This document shows, piece after piece, positions 21,791-33,066 of a DNA stretch of 64,000 nt. The notes under the pieces are model-generated. The model had not been told where the DNA came from and ran no database searches. It saw nothing but the letters and a program-made list of their open reading frames with translations. The stretch lies in contig OX637293.1 of NCBI GenBank assembly GCA_951799445.1, positions 3,100,001 through 3,164,000 on the forward strand, written 5' to 3'. This DNA comes from Pseudisothecium myosuroides (Eukaryota > Streptophyta > Bryopsida > Hypnales > Lembophyllaceae). The first letter of the stretch is position 1, and the number at the start of each line of letters is the position of its first letter. The translations under genes were made by a program, and so were the position numbers.

Positions 21791-22911
21791 ACTCGTCCAA
21801 GGAAAAAATGAGCCCCACTGTCCACCTGCAGGCTCACAGACAACTAAAACCTACTCCCTGATTTCCAAACCTCACGCCACAACATTGGAAACTTTTTGGA
21901 GTTTGGACTCAATGGAAGGCCCTGTAAGAGTCTTTTGGGCAGTATTGTAAGTTTGACTTTGGGGACGGGCATGATGACAGCGGTGCATTGGGCAGCCTTT
22001 TAGACGTCATTGTTGCAAGATTGTGAGGTACATTACATGTTCCTCTAGACTGATGTGGCCGTCCATGCTGGACATTGCTCCCAAAATAAGGTAAAACAGC
22101 CTATTACGGGCAGAATGGGTGGTAGACTATGTTCTGATTGAGTGAAAAATTGTCAAGTAATTTTCAGTGAGAAACAATCCCAAAAGAATGCACTAGCCGT
22201 TGAGGACATAATTTTCTGACTTCCTCACAATTAGTTATTAATTTCTAAGCAACTCAGCCTTGGGGCATCATTACAGCCCGTAGGTTAGGCCATCACCAAC
22301 CTTAATGCCACCTAAGGTAGACATTAACTTCACCCATTCCAGTTTGAAAATTACCAATCTAAATCTGATTATGACCCATGATACGACACATGTGGTTTTA
22401 ATTCAACCTGCAAGGGTTTGGTTGGCAGTGAGTAGGTACATCTAATACAGTCCTGAATCATGCCCAACATGGCCCCAAACCCGGCCTTTATCAACTCGAG
22501 TTTGCCCCATTTCAGGGTTTATAAGTTGTAAAGTCAAATAAATTTTAAAAGTATTATCTTTTGAGCAACGACTATGTTGTCAGAGTCAGCTGGCTTCCTG
22601 GAACAACTGCTTCTGGCGCAGCTCTCTATTCGGAGAAATCGTTCCTCGTCCCTCCCGCCTCCCAATTCCCGCTTCCTAGTGCTTTGGATCCTCTTCTCGC
22701 ACATGCCGGGCGCTCCCCCTCTGCTCCCCGACCGTTTCTCCCTGGCACTTGTGTTCTTGCACGACTCTGTCCCTCGCCAACCGCTTCTTCACACTAAGTT
22801 ACAGCCACAGCATTGTGAGCACTCTAGTGATGCAAGAGTACGTCCAAGGCAAGAACACAAGATCAAAGCGGCGGGAGGAGGGCACCAGAGCTATGCGAGA
22901 ACACCACGGCC

Positions 22912-22984
22912 GTCTGCTTTTGGAGGGTTTTTGTATGAATATGCTTACCTGTCTGCTTTTGGAGGGGTTTTGTATGAATATGTA
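22912..22984 (+). repeat. Direct duplication of about 35 bp
   Basis: TCTGCTTTTGGAGGGTTTTT, then GTATGAATATG, is followed after CTTACC by a second nearly identical copy. Non-coding or of uncertain coding status. Confidence 0.8.
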
Positions 22985-23189
22985 GATGAGGAATTTATCG
23001 GTTACGTTGTATGATGTTTCCCACAATGTTGACATGTTTTGCAGGATCATAAAGTGTTGATGCTGCCCAAGGATGAGCTATGGCCGTTCTTGTTGCGCTT
23101 CCCCTTGAACTGTTTCGGAGTAAGTCTAAGCTTGACCAGCTAGAGCATTCTCTGGAAAAGGCTTCACCAGTCCTCGACGCTCAAAATCC

Positions 23190-23384
23190 TGCACATCCCT
23201 AAAGACATCAACCTTTTCTCTGGAGCATAGCCCTCTTGACCCTTCTCGTCATTTCCACCACGTACATGTGCAAAATTTTCTTCTTCTTTGGGGCAGTGAG
23301 GCGGGAGTGCTTCCATCCCGTGCGCATCAACTTCTTCTTCGCACCGTGGATTGCAGGCATGTTTTTGGCGATAGACAGCGTTTG
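23190..23384 (+). pseudogene. Fragment of an S-type anion channel (SLAC1/SLAH)
   Basis: The frame reads RHQPFLWSIALLTLLVIS, then YMCKIFFFFGAVRRECFHPV, then RINFFFAPWIAGMFLAI. This matches the conserved SLAC1/SLAH region of the type FEAVKREYFHPVRVNFFFAPW, which in the family forms part of the ten-helix chloride/nitrate pore in the plasma membrane. Only this exon-sized piece is present. A TAA lies just before it and a TGA follows the final ISLE-type residues, and no other channel exon was found, so it is a gene fragment. It lies inside the possible composite transposon. Confidence 0.7.
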
Positions 23385-23960
23385 AGAGGAGCTGACGATT
23401 TGGCGACTCTCTGCTTGTGAACGAGCAGGACTAAGTTGCATGTAAGTTGGGGGGTTCGGAAGTGTCTCGCTTGTCGATTAGTTTCCAGTATCGTACACTA
23501 ATTCTGTCATGTCTACCTCTTGCTGTTACAGTACTTCTTCTCGACAATCCTTGTTATCGATCTTCTGCAAGACTGCACAAACCTATCACTGCAAATGTGA
23601 CGGTGCTGACGATGAATACACGTTCAAGACTCCTTCCCATGTAGGACCAGATTTTCCCATCACGTCTGCACTTGTTGGTGAGTACCTCTCGATCAATGCA
23701 CTTCTATCATCAGAACATACAACAAATTCAGCAGAATCCTTTCTTGATCCTTTCCTGTAAAGTTCCTTCATATTAATGATCTCACTTCTTGTTACGATGA
23801 TTTTTTGAATAATGTATTCTGATGGACCAGGAAACCCTAATCAGGTCTCATGTTTTCTTAATTTCTTACGTCATCAAATTTTCACTTACGGGAGGTGTTC
23901 AATCGCAGTACATCATTCTATTCTCCGTCCTTCAAATCATGATAAGTTGATTTTGAGCAG

Positions 23961-26900
23961 GTTTACCCGAGGAAGGCTGGTACTCATCTGCAGAGCAAGA
24001 CATCAATGCAATCTATGCAGCTTTATCCAACACGTGTGCAGGCTGGATAATACATTTACAAGGACGTATTGTGGCATTCTGGTTCTTTTGTTCACTAGTT
24101 ACGCCTCCTGCCAATTATTAGTAGTCGACAAAGTGTGATGCGAACGCTCAAGCATTCATCCTGAAGTTGACTTGGCTGTGAGCTTGCAATTCATCACCAG
24201 TGCCTCTATCTGCACTGCTTTCGTGCTATTTTGTGGACATTTTTGAATTTTTTCTGAGGTTTCTGCAATAGGACGATCAATGTTGTGAGCATGAAGCGTT
24301 GGGGAAAGTTGGAGCGAAGTGAGTGAGTGGTGGTGCTAACGGTTGGTTTCCGTGTGTGGGGGTGTTGCAAATCCCTTTCACGAGGTGAAAAGGAAACGGG
24401 AGAAGAAGAAAGATGTGAGTAATTTGAGCATGGAATCTGTGTTATGCTCAAGAGGGGAGTGAGATTGAATGGAGAGATCGATTGAAGTGAGAAAGCTTGC
24501 TGACTCGTTAATAATACCTGATTTCTCTACAGAGCGGAGGGTTGAAGGAGGCAACGGGTGTGAGGGGGCGACCTGGGAGCAGGGGCAATTTTGCAAGGGG
24601 AGGCGGACGCAGTGGTGGTGGACGAGGAAGCTCGTTGCCTCGTTTCGGTTCGCAGGGTAAGTGTCATGGGCGTCTTGGAGAATAATGTAGTGCGTGTGCA
24701 GTGTGCCTGAATGTGCGCATGGGATGTCGATTTCATGCAAAATATAGGATGAAGATTACGCTGCGTGGTGATGGATAGGTTCTCGCTGCTCCTTCGTCAC
24801 TGTCGAGGAGGATAGCATTGAACTAGACCGATCTGGAAGGGGTGGTTGATGACTTTCTCTTGGGCATATTAGTAGATTGTTACAGTTTTTGTCTGTAAGT
24901 CAGTTGGTCTAAGCAGAGCATGTCGATGGGGCAGGCCTCAGGAGAATGTCTGTCTTGTCAGGAAACACTGTTGAATGCAATTATGCATGTGAACTAATTT
25001 TATGTAGCGTGTAGGGGTTTGAATTTTCATATGCAATTGCTGACGCTTTTCTTTGGGGGGTTTGCTTGTGTGGTATGCGGAATTGCTCAGAGCACGGCGA
25101 AGGGCGAGGTCGACCTTATGGAAGGGAGAATGGCATCCACCCCAGTTCCCGTGGTTTGAGCACAGTTTCCAGCTCAAGTCCTGCTCCTAGTCAAGCGAAG
25201 CCCACTCGATTTTTTTAGGAAGAGTCCTAAGGTGATTAAATTTTATCTTTTTGAGGCAATAGCAAATGAGTTCCTTATGTGTAGTATAATTTTTAAGAAC
25301 TCTCACTACTCTGAAGTTTTGGGACCATTGGACCAGAGGTTATTTGTACCGGTTACAACAAAAATCTTGTTCAGATCGTATTGAAGCTTTAATCCACTGC
25401 CAGTCAAATTAGGAGTTCAATATAATCGCATGGACGCTTGGGAAGTTTGTCTCAGGACTTCGTTTGAAGTTCTGTAAATCAGTTGTCGGCACAGTCTATA
25501 AGAATGCTGGTGAATCTTCGTCTTTGGAGAATGGGGTTTCAGGAGGTCCTGCAAGATTGGAGACTAATAGACTTGAGCCCAAGGCTTCTGTTCTGAGTCG
25601 TTTCCTCTTTGCATTGGGGCATATCGCATTGAAATACCTTGTCTACGTTGATCTTGTGTTCGCAAACTTAGAAAGCAAAGGGCTGACAAAGAGAAGGCAG
25701 CAGCAGATGCAACAGCTGATTTACAAGCTAATGGTGATGATCTAAGTCCTTCTCGAAAAGCCAGCAATAAACCAAAGGTTGAAACTCATCTCCTTGTCTT
25801 CCAGTATATTGGTGTTGATATAGCACAACTATTGTCTAGTTATGCAAAAGTGTATATTATAGTTGCACTATAAGTATATTCTTTTAACAGTGTTGATTTA
25901 GGATAGTTTTAACTTCTCGAGATTTTTCTGCCTCACTTCATTGTCTTATGCTTTGTGTTTGATGTAGCTGAGATCAAAATAAGAATTTTCAATTCAGTGA
26001 CAGTAATTATGCTTTAGTCGGGAACATCTTTAGGAGAAATTTGTCTAGTTCTTACTTAGGATGCCCCAATTGGTTAAAATTTTGCAGATATTCCGTGAAT
26101 CATAGGTCTTTTCATTGATTGTGATGTGCGACTTTGTGTAATTTGAGCCAAACTTACCATGAATCTAAAATGGTACAGGTTGAGAACATTGATGCAGAAC
26201 TGGGACTAGCAGCTTCTAAAGATGCAAGGGTAGATTTTCTGCTTGAGGAAACTGAATACAAAATAATCCTGGTGACAGCAGTCAAAAATTTCTCATAGGT
26301 GCTATGGCTCCCATAGTTGCCAAAATATGCCGCAGTTTGGGTCTCATGCAGCAAGTTAGACTGTATGCCCTATAAGACCAAGTAATTGTCTACCAGAAAT
26401 TGAACCTGCCTTGATCATTAAGCTTCAGAACCTATAGTTTGATCTCACAATCATTAATTGTTTGTTTTGTACCAATATCTAAGATTGAGGGTTTCAGCTA
26501 TGATAGCACTTTGCAAGCTCATGGCCATTGATGCTGACTTCTGGTATGACCTCTACTTTTTCCTTGAAATTCTGCAATCCAGACTAACTCTTGTCGTTGA
26601 ATGTGGTACTAGAGTAGGTCATTTTGTGGAGATGTTCAGTTTCAATATGTTCATTTCCTATGACTTTAAACTTAGTGCCTCCGTCGGTCCTCCTTGAGAT
26701 TGTTTGCATGTTGCTTTATTCTATTTTCTGAATTTATGTGTTCAATCTACTCTGGTGTTTCTGAATTCTATTTATACTTTTCTAATATGGTGGGTTAGGA
26801 CCTATAATGTATTAACAAACTTAAATGATATAACCAAACATGGCTGGTTTCAATGCCTGCAGTGACCAGAACCTGCAACTGCTCTTTACAGTGGCACAAA

Positions 26901-27955
26901 GTTCAGGGGAGGCAGCAGTGCGCTCAAATTGTATCATTGCCCTGGGCGATTTTACTTTTCAATTTCTAAACGTGCTGGAGCCTTGGACCAAGCACATGTA
27001 TGCTCGCCTTGGTGACAACGACCAAAAAGTTTGAAAGAATACAGTGCTTGTTTTGACTCATCTCATCCTCAACGATATGGTCAAGGTAGCACACTTATTT
27101 TACTCTTTCCTAATTGTATTTTGAGTTTATATAATCCTAGTATATCATCTGAACTTTTGAATGCATAAATAGCTTTGCAATAGTAATTGATAAAACTTTT
27201 CAGTGAGATCGATGGACATAGGTTATCGCGTGCTCAATTTAAAAACATTTCCGAGTATCCTTGTTATTGTGCCATCTGAATGTCTGCAAGGATGTTTCAG
27301 TTTCTAGAGAATGTTCTACTGGTAGTATCCTTTCTTGTTACTGGTAGTGTGATTGGATGTGTAGTGTGTATTTCTTATGCTGACACTGTTGTGTTATCCA
27401 GGTGAAAGGCACATCAGTGAGATGGTTCTGCGGTTAGAAGATGAGGATGAACACATCCAAAATCTTGTGAAGCTGTTTTTCCATGAACTTTTGAATAAGG
27501 GTGAGTTTCTATGGCTGTTTCTCTTAGGACTCGCTTTATAGACAAAAGTAGTTCTGGATATCTTAATATGAGCTGGAAGAAACAGTGAAAGTTTAAATGT
27601 GACTCAATGGGAATAGGGAAAATGCTATTGTGACTTCCATTTTAAACATTTAGCCTTTGATTGATGTTGGACTCCTGGGTTGTAGCATTTTCATGAGTCA
27701 GCAGTATTTTCTGGACTTTTAATTTACTAAGTAAGCTTAGATTCTGATGTGAGGTCAAAGCGTCAGCGTACATTGCTGATATGACATCTGAGAAAATTGA
27801 ATAAAACTTAATTGGTTGTTTATGGTTGTTCATGAAATAATCCCATCTACAATCTGCTCCCAGACATACTTAGCCAGCTTTCAAGTCAAACCGATCTGCC
27901 ACAGGAGACCTTTTGAAGTGTTGTGCAGTTCCTTATCAATGCAATCACTAAGGTG
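23961..27955 (+). pseudogene. Internal part of condensin subunit 1 gene (CAP-D2), broken
   Basis: Exon-like pieces in order: about 23,961-24,045 (EEGWYSSAEQDINAIYAAL); about 25,447-25,777 (SRFLFALGHIALKYLVYVD, then VRKLRKQRADKEKAAADA); 26,179-about 26,360 (VENIDAELGLAASKDA, then MAPIVAKICRSLGLMQQ); about 26,480-26,543 (SAMIALCKLMAIDADF); 26,863-27,085 (DQNLQLLFTVAQSS, then NVLEPWTKHMYARL); 27,402-27,500 (HISEMVLRLEDEDEHIQNL); about 27,858-27,955 (PDILSQLSSQTDLPQETF). These match the HEAT-repeat core of condensin I CAP-D2, which shapes mitotic chromosomes. Splice junctions are largely kept. Damage: one base lost in VDL|VRKL near 25,660, TGA at 27,032-27,034 (a CGA position), one base lost at 27,410, and a stop after PQETF. 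Both gene ends are missing. Confidence 0.8.
24533..24656 (+). other. RGG-rich exon-like segment
   Basis: The acceptor TTTCTCTACAG and donor CGCAGG|GTAAGT bracket a frame reading SGGLKEATGVRGRPGSRGN, then FARGGGRSGGGRGSSLPRF. RGG stretches are typical of RNA-binding proteins, but the source gene is not identifiable. It lies between CAP-D2-like pieces and does not belong to any CAP-D2 region I know, so it may be a separate captured exon. Confidence 0.4.
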
Positions 27956-28384
27956 GAAGATTGTAAGATTGATTTCTACTTAATCAAAAGAGTGCCTTTG
28001 AAAGGCTGACTTCTACTTAATTGACAAAGTGCTTTTGTATTACTATAATCATTTGATGTGCCCTTCACCTTCTTTTTAAAGAATCCTATCAATGACCCTT
28101 GTTTGTGTTTGAGATAAGTTATAATCAGGAGTACATATTCAAGAATGTGCAACTTCTCTATAGGATGAACTTTTGAAGAATTAGATATTTGACTTGAACA
28201 AAGAAACAAACTAGAGCAATTAAAAAACCATATTGTCATACTAATTGCAGCACTTTTTTCCAATGCACTGAATTTGTAATGCAATTCTTCAAAATAATTA
28301 GAGAAACTTAATGAAAAGATTTAATCTAAATAAATGAAGAATTTGTCACTAGGATGTTGAACTAGCCTCACCTCAACAAGTTTC

Positions 28385-28512
28385 CATTCTTGTATGCTTC
28401 AATGTCACCATCAATCCTTCATGTTGCAATGCCACCATTTGTCCTTCATGGTCCAATGTCACCATCAGTCCTTCATGCTTCAATGTCACCATCAGCCTTT
28501 CATTGAGCCTTC
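28385..28512 (+). repeat. Tandem repeat of about 32 bp
   Basis: Four imperfect units of the type CAATGTCACCATCAGTCCTT, then CATG, lie just downstream of the transposase 3' end. Confidence 0.75.
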
Positions 28513-28560
28513 CTTTCTACCATTTATACTCATGGCTTTGAAGGTTGATTATAGATAGAA

Positions 28561-31500
28561 CTAAGGTATTAAAGTAACAAATTCATTTGCTCTTTTTGAA
28601 CCATCTCTAGTGATTTCAATGTCACATTCTATTCTTGAGATGTTGCCTTCAGTTGGGACTCCTCCTTGAAGATGTGGCGAGAGATGTGGCAATTGTCTCA
28701 ACTGTTGGGGCCAAGTTAGTGGTCCATGTGTCCTTGGAAGTTGAATTGGAGCTCCCCTTTGAAGCTGTGGCAATTGTCTTACTTGTTGAGACCAAGTAAA
28801 TGTTCCATATGTCCATGGAAGTTGCTGAAGAGGAGGGAAAAGAGGTAATTGAGTCCCACTTTCTTGTCTTTTCTTCTTTGCTTTGAGTCTTGCAATTGCT
28901 ATTGCTTGATTTGCCTTGCATTGAGGTGGCTGAAATCCACAATAGGATGCCCTAGTTTCATAGACAATATGCCCTTCTTTGATTTTTTGGTGTAGACTCT
29001 CTCCAGCCTCCTTCACTACTTTGTTTGACCATTTTTCTTTGAATATCTTTGTTGCAGCCTTCTCTTGTTGTCTCATAGCTTTGGCAGCCTCCATCTGAAT
29101 TTTTTCCTCCTTTCTCTTGATCTTGGTAAGCTCCCTTGTCTCCTTCCTTTTCTTGGTTTCTTCAAGTGCCTTTGCCTTCTTTAATGCCATTGCCTCTACC
29201 TCTTGTATGTGTTGGGTACTTGTCAAAACATGTGACTTAGAATAGTCAATTCTTGGATCATCAAGTTTTCTCTTTGGTTTGATGACTTGTTGTGGAAGCC
29301 TCAAAAACCTACTAAAGTGTCCACTGCCTTCTTCAGGAACACCTTCATCATCAGTTTCTTGTTCTTCATGAGCCTCCTCTCCTGCTAAATCAACATAATA
29401 GTGGATGGCATCATCTTGTGTACAAGGTATGTCTTCTTCCAAAATTTCTTGAATCTGAACCTCCAATGGTTTGTCAATGAATGCCTCACTTGGTTTCATT
29501 TTGTTGTTGAGCTTTTGAGGATCCAAAGGCCAAATCCCTGTTGCACGAAAACCAGCCTTGATATTGCTAGGTGTCATTGCTTTCTTCAATCCTAAACTCA
29601 CCCATTGAGCCAAATCTTCCTTTTCAACCTTCTCACCCTTGTATTGCTTTGTCCAGATGTCTCTGTAAGCCTTGAAGGCTGTTTTAAATGGTTTAAAGAC
29701 TGCTACATCAAGGGGCTGAAGTGCATGGCTTGTATGAGAAGGTAATGAGCAAATGTCTAAACCAGCCTCTTTTGCCTTAGTAATCACATCTAGAGTAACA
29801 TGAGAATTATGACCATCTAAGACCATAAGGTGTCTCTGAGTTATACTCATGCCTCCTACTTTTGCAATATTTGCAATGAAATGGTCTAGCCATTTAGAAA
29901 ACAAAAATGATGTCATCCATGCATGAGGCTGCATGCCCATGGTAGAATCAGCCTCACATAGAGCTAAATAGTCCCTCATTCTATTCACTCCTTTAAAAAT
30001 GTAAAAGTTTGGGATAGTCTCCCCCCCCTACATTCATTGTTGATAGGACTATGAGGGACTCTCTCTCATTGGAAATCAATGAATGAACAATTCTAGTTCC
30101 TCTCCTTGCTAGTACCTTGCTTCCTCCTTTCCCAGCTTGAGCTCCACTTTCATCAACATTCCAAATCTGATAGGGAGAGTATTGATTTTGATTATACAAG
30201 GTAGCTAAGTTGTCATAGAATGATTTGACATTTTCAGAGCATAATCCTTTAGCCCTATTAACCTCTAGTCCTTGGGGAACACGTAGGCTAAATTGAGGGT
30301 GCCTATTCCGGAACCACTTCAGCCAACTAGGGCTTGGAATTCCATTTGTAAATGGATTAGGTCTGCCCTCTACCATCTGTGCTACTTTGTCTCTCAGATC
30401 ACGAGTTGTAAGAGGATGTCCCCAAGCAAGCATTTTATCAAGATAATCAACAAGCCCATCTTCTTCAGCTATGGTAAGCACCCCTTGTCTCCCAGTTTTC
30501 CTTGACTTCCTTTTGCCAAGTGCATGCTCCATTAAACTAGTTCTAGGAATATTGTAAGTCACTTACATTCTTTAACTTGTGACCATCCTCTATAGCTAGA
30601 ATAGCTAATTGCAATGATTCATTGGACCATGAACCTCTTCCAGTTTTTGAGATTTTTTTTGTTGTTTTTCCTTTCTTTGGTGGCAATGGCATTCTCTTTG
30701 TGACATCTATTATAGGTTTTTTGAATGTGGTTGGAGGAATTACTTTTGGTTGTGTGGTGTTGTCTCTGAAATTGTAGGGCCTTGGCAAGTCATTCCTTGG
30801 AGCTTTGGAGGGCCCTTCTTTTAAACTTGCACCATCCCCTTGTTTCCAAATTGACTTTGACTTCTCCTTCCCATTTGTTTTTTGCTCTCCTTTATATTTC
30901 TTTCTCCTTTGAGACTCATCTGAATCACTACTATTGCACTTGTAGAGATTGAAGTTCTCTTCACTGCTGTAGTTTCCATCATAGAATTCAGCAGTGTTAT
31001 ATGTATCAATTTTTTCCTTCCCCTTAGAATTTAAAATCCTTTGTTTCTTTTTTTGTATTCTATCATCTCCACTACTCAAGCTTACATCACCACTCAAGCT
31101 TACATCACCACTCAAGCTAACATCACAGCTTTGGTTTGTTTTACCTCTATTTTCATCTCCTTTGGTCTGCAGATCTTGACTTTGGCACTCCATGGGACTT
31201 TTGTCATTGTCAAGGCACTTAGGGTGGGGGCTACCACCATCTTCAAAGTTGCTGATGCATAAGTCTTCTTCACCAACACCTTTGATTCCATCTTCATCAT
31301 TCTTGTTGCTCCTCTTGTTCCCATTGTTGTAGGTGCCATTGAAGTGAGGAGCTTCTCTTCCAACACCATTGTGCCCTCTACTCCAGCTGGTATGTCCTTC
31401 TAGTCCTTTCTTTACATATCCAACATGATTTGGCCCAATATTAGTTGGCTGAAGTGATTCCATAGTCTGCTGATTGATGTTGTTCCCCTCCATTGCCACT

Positions 31501-31946
31501 TTCTTCTTCATGGTTATCTTAGCTTCAGCTCTTCTTTTCTGTGTTTCCAGATCTTCAATACCACTGACTCCATCATGTTCTTGCAGGAGTCTACCTAGAG
31601 TTGCTGCTCTAGAGACTACAAGCTTTTCTCTCTCTAATACTTGCAATTACCCTACATGTGGGCCTTGTAATCTTACAGTGACTTCTGGTTCTCTCTTTAC
31701 TGTAATTCGTTTGCCAAGCACCTTCACTCCTTTTTCCTCTAAAATTTGCTCTGCCTCATTGTGGAATATTGAACTAATGAGTTCTTCATATTCTATCTCC
31801 TCTGCATCATGTGATCCTAAATCTCTCTCCTCCTCTTCACTATTGCTTGTATAGTCATGGTAATCATCCTCCTCATCTGCTCTCTCAAATCTACTACTCA
31901 TTTGCATATTTTCAGAATCCTCTTCCTCAGAATTGGATGATGACAT
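28561..31946 (-). pseudogene. pogo/Tigger-type DDE transposase, broken
   Basis: Read from the right: an acidic Ser/Glu-rich N-terminus (MSSSNSEEEDSENMQ); a low-complexity middle with three DVSLSG units; a Psq-type DNA-binding helix-turn-helix (SLQLAILAIEDGHKLKNV, then YNIPRTSLMEHAL); a second DNA-binding region (SPSWLKWFRNRHPQFSLR); and a DDE_1 core with WNVDESGAQAGKGG, HLMVLDGHNSHVTLDV and LQPLDVAVFKPFK, giving DDD catalytic residues. A basic, coiled-coil, then Gln/Leu-repeat C-terminus follows. Breaks: TAA at 31,649-31,647, a shift inside the HTH near 30,556 (at a TGTAAGTGACTTACA palindrome), and an extra G in an 8-base run at 30,021-30,028. Catalytic residues are all kept, so decay is young. 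Confidence 0.85.
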
Positions 31947-32405
31947 TTTCCTACTCCTAAGCAGAATCCTTCACTCACTATTGTATGTAGCTTGAAGAAG
32001 CTAAACCTGCTCTAATAAAATTGCCAAAGATGCATCCTACATACTATTTTTCCTCTGAACCTAACTGCTATTTCTTCCACAATTTGCCTTCTAACTCAGC
32101 CATAATCCATTCCTATGACCGTCATATTGAGTTGTATTCCAGCATTAATTATTCCTAATGCAGAGAAGTTAATGGCCTATCTGGGCCTAATTTGAATTGA
32201 AAACCGTCATGCACTCCATTAATTACTAATCAGAAGACGCCTATTTCAATCATTAAGTTGCCATAATCGGTCCATTTTGATCCATTCGTCGAAAATTTGA
32301 ATTCAACTTTGTAATGTCCGTTATTCATCCAAAAAATTCTAAAATGAGGTCATTTGTAGATGTCCGGAATTGGAAAAATGTCCGGAATGGGCTATTTTAC
32401 CTTAA

Positions 32406-32639
32406 ACTTGTTTGCAGAATGATTAACTTTTTGTGAGCAAAGATTCATCATGAGTGGAATATATTATATTCATTTCTTTGTAGAGGAAACTGGTGCCAAA
32501 GTCGGGGGAGGGTGTCAATGAACTTATTTATAGGCAAGAGGGCACATGTTGGACTATTGAGTGTGCATCGTCAATGCGTAAAGGCGGGAGGGCTTATATT
32601 TGGCTTGCATCTGGAAAACAAACTTAAATTTGTCAAAAA
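32406..32639. other. Short non-coding gap, nothing recognised
   Basis: No open frame or repeat was recognised between the right end of the Tigger-like element and the truncated TTAA element. Confidence 0.3.
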
Positions 32640-32914
32640 AAAAAATTTTGAAAAAATTTGAAAATTGCATTCAAAAATGAATTTTATAAGTTGTTTTTTG
32701 AAGAAGACACTTAGATTGCCTGAAAAGCAAGATTATTCATAACTTTCTCATTTTTAGTCCAAATAGAATGAATAAAAGATTTAGATATAGACAAAAACAT
32801 AATCTTTGAGGAAAAATTAAAAAAAAAAAAAAATCATTTTTTTGTATTTTTTTTTTCTGCCCGGCGAACTGCTTTTAAGACTTCGGATGGCAAAACTTTT
32901 GCTCCCAGGCACCG

Positions 32915-32954
<40 letters not shown>

Positions 32955-33062
32955 GAAAGCTAATGTGATTCCATGTCTTCAAAAAAAGTTTCAAGATTTC
33001 AGGTCACACGAGCCTGCCCGAAATTCCAAGTGTCCCTCGAGGAGACTTTGGGCCTTTAGGGG
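32640..33062 (+). mobile_element. Truncated TTAA-flanked element, copy B4
   Basis: It is similar to the right half of copy B1 (35,090-35,506): AAAATTGCATTCAAAAATGA, then TTTTGCTCCCAGGCACCGAT, then CCTCGAGGAGAC, then CCTTTAGGGG|TTAA. The left half is missing. Confidence 0.6.
32918..32951. repeat. (TA)n microsatellite
   Basis: About 16 TA units inside element B4, at the place where other copies have short AT-rich DNA. Confidence 0.95.
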
Positions 33063-33066
33063 TTAA

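Larger units (their letters stand above)
22089..32402 (-). mobile_element. Putative composite pogo/Tigger-like element carrying host gene pieces
   Basis: The left end AGGTAAAACAGCCTATTACG and the inverted right end AGGTAAAATAGCCCATTCCG share 19 of the first 23 bases, and TA flanks both (22,087-22,088; 32,403-32,404), as expected for the pogo/Tigger group. The transposase (28,561-31,946) lies near the right end. No matching left end was found nearer to it. If these are the true ends, the 10.3-kb element contains fragments of a SLAC1-like gene, an RGG-rich exon and a CAP-D2 gene on the opposite strand. The alternative is that the 22,089 end belongs to an unrelated family member. Confidence 0.4.

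Noticed and set aside
22561..23014. Open frames of 78-146 codons before the channel fragment
   Set aside because: Two overlapping frames, no recognisable domain, and a 35-bp duplication inside; coding status cannot be supported.
28385..28512. CRISPR-like array
   Set aside because: The units are contiguous tandem repeats without unique spacers, in a plant genome.
28290..28560. A left terminal repeat of the Tigger-like element close to the transposase
   Set aside because: No AGGTAAAAYAGCC-type sequence was found here; the only match is at 22,089.
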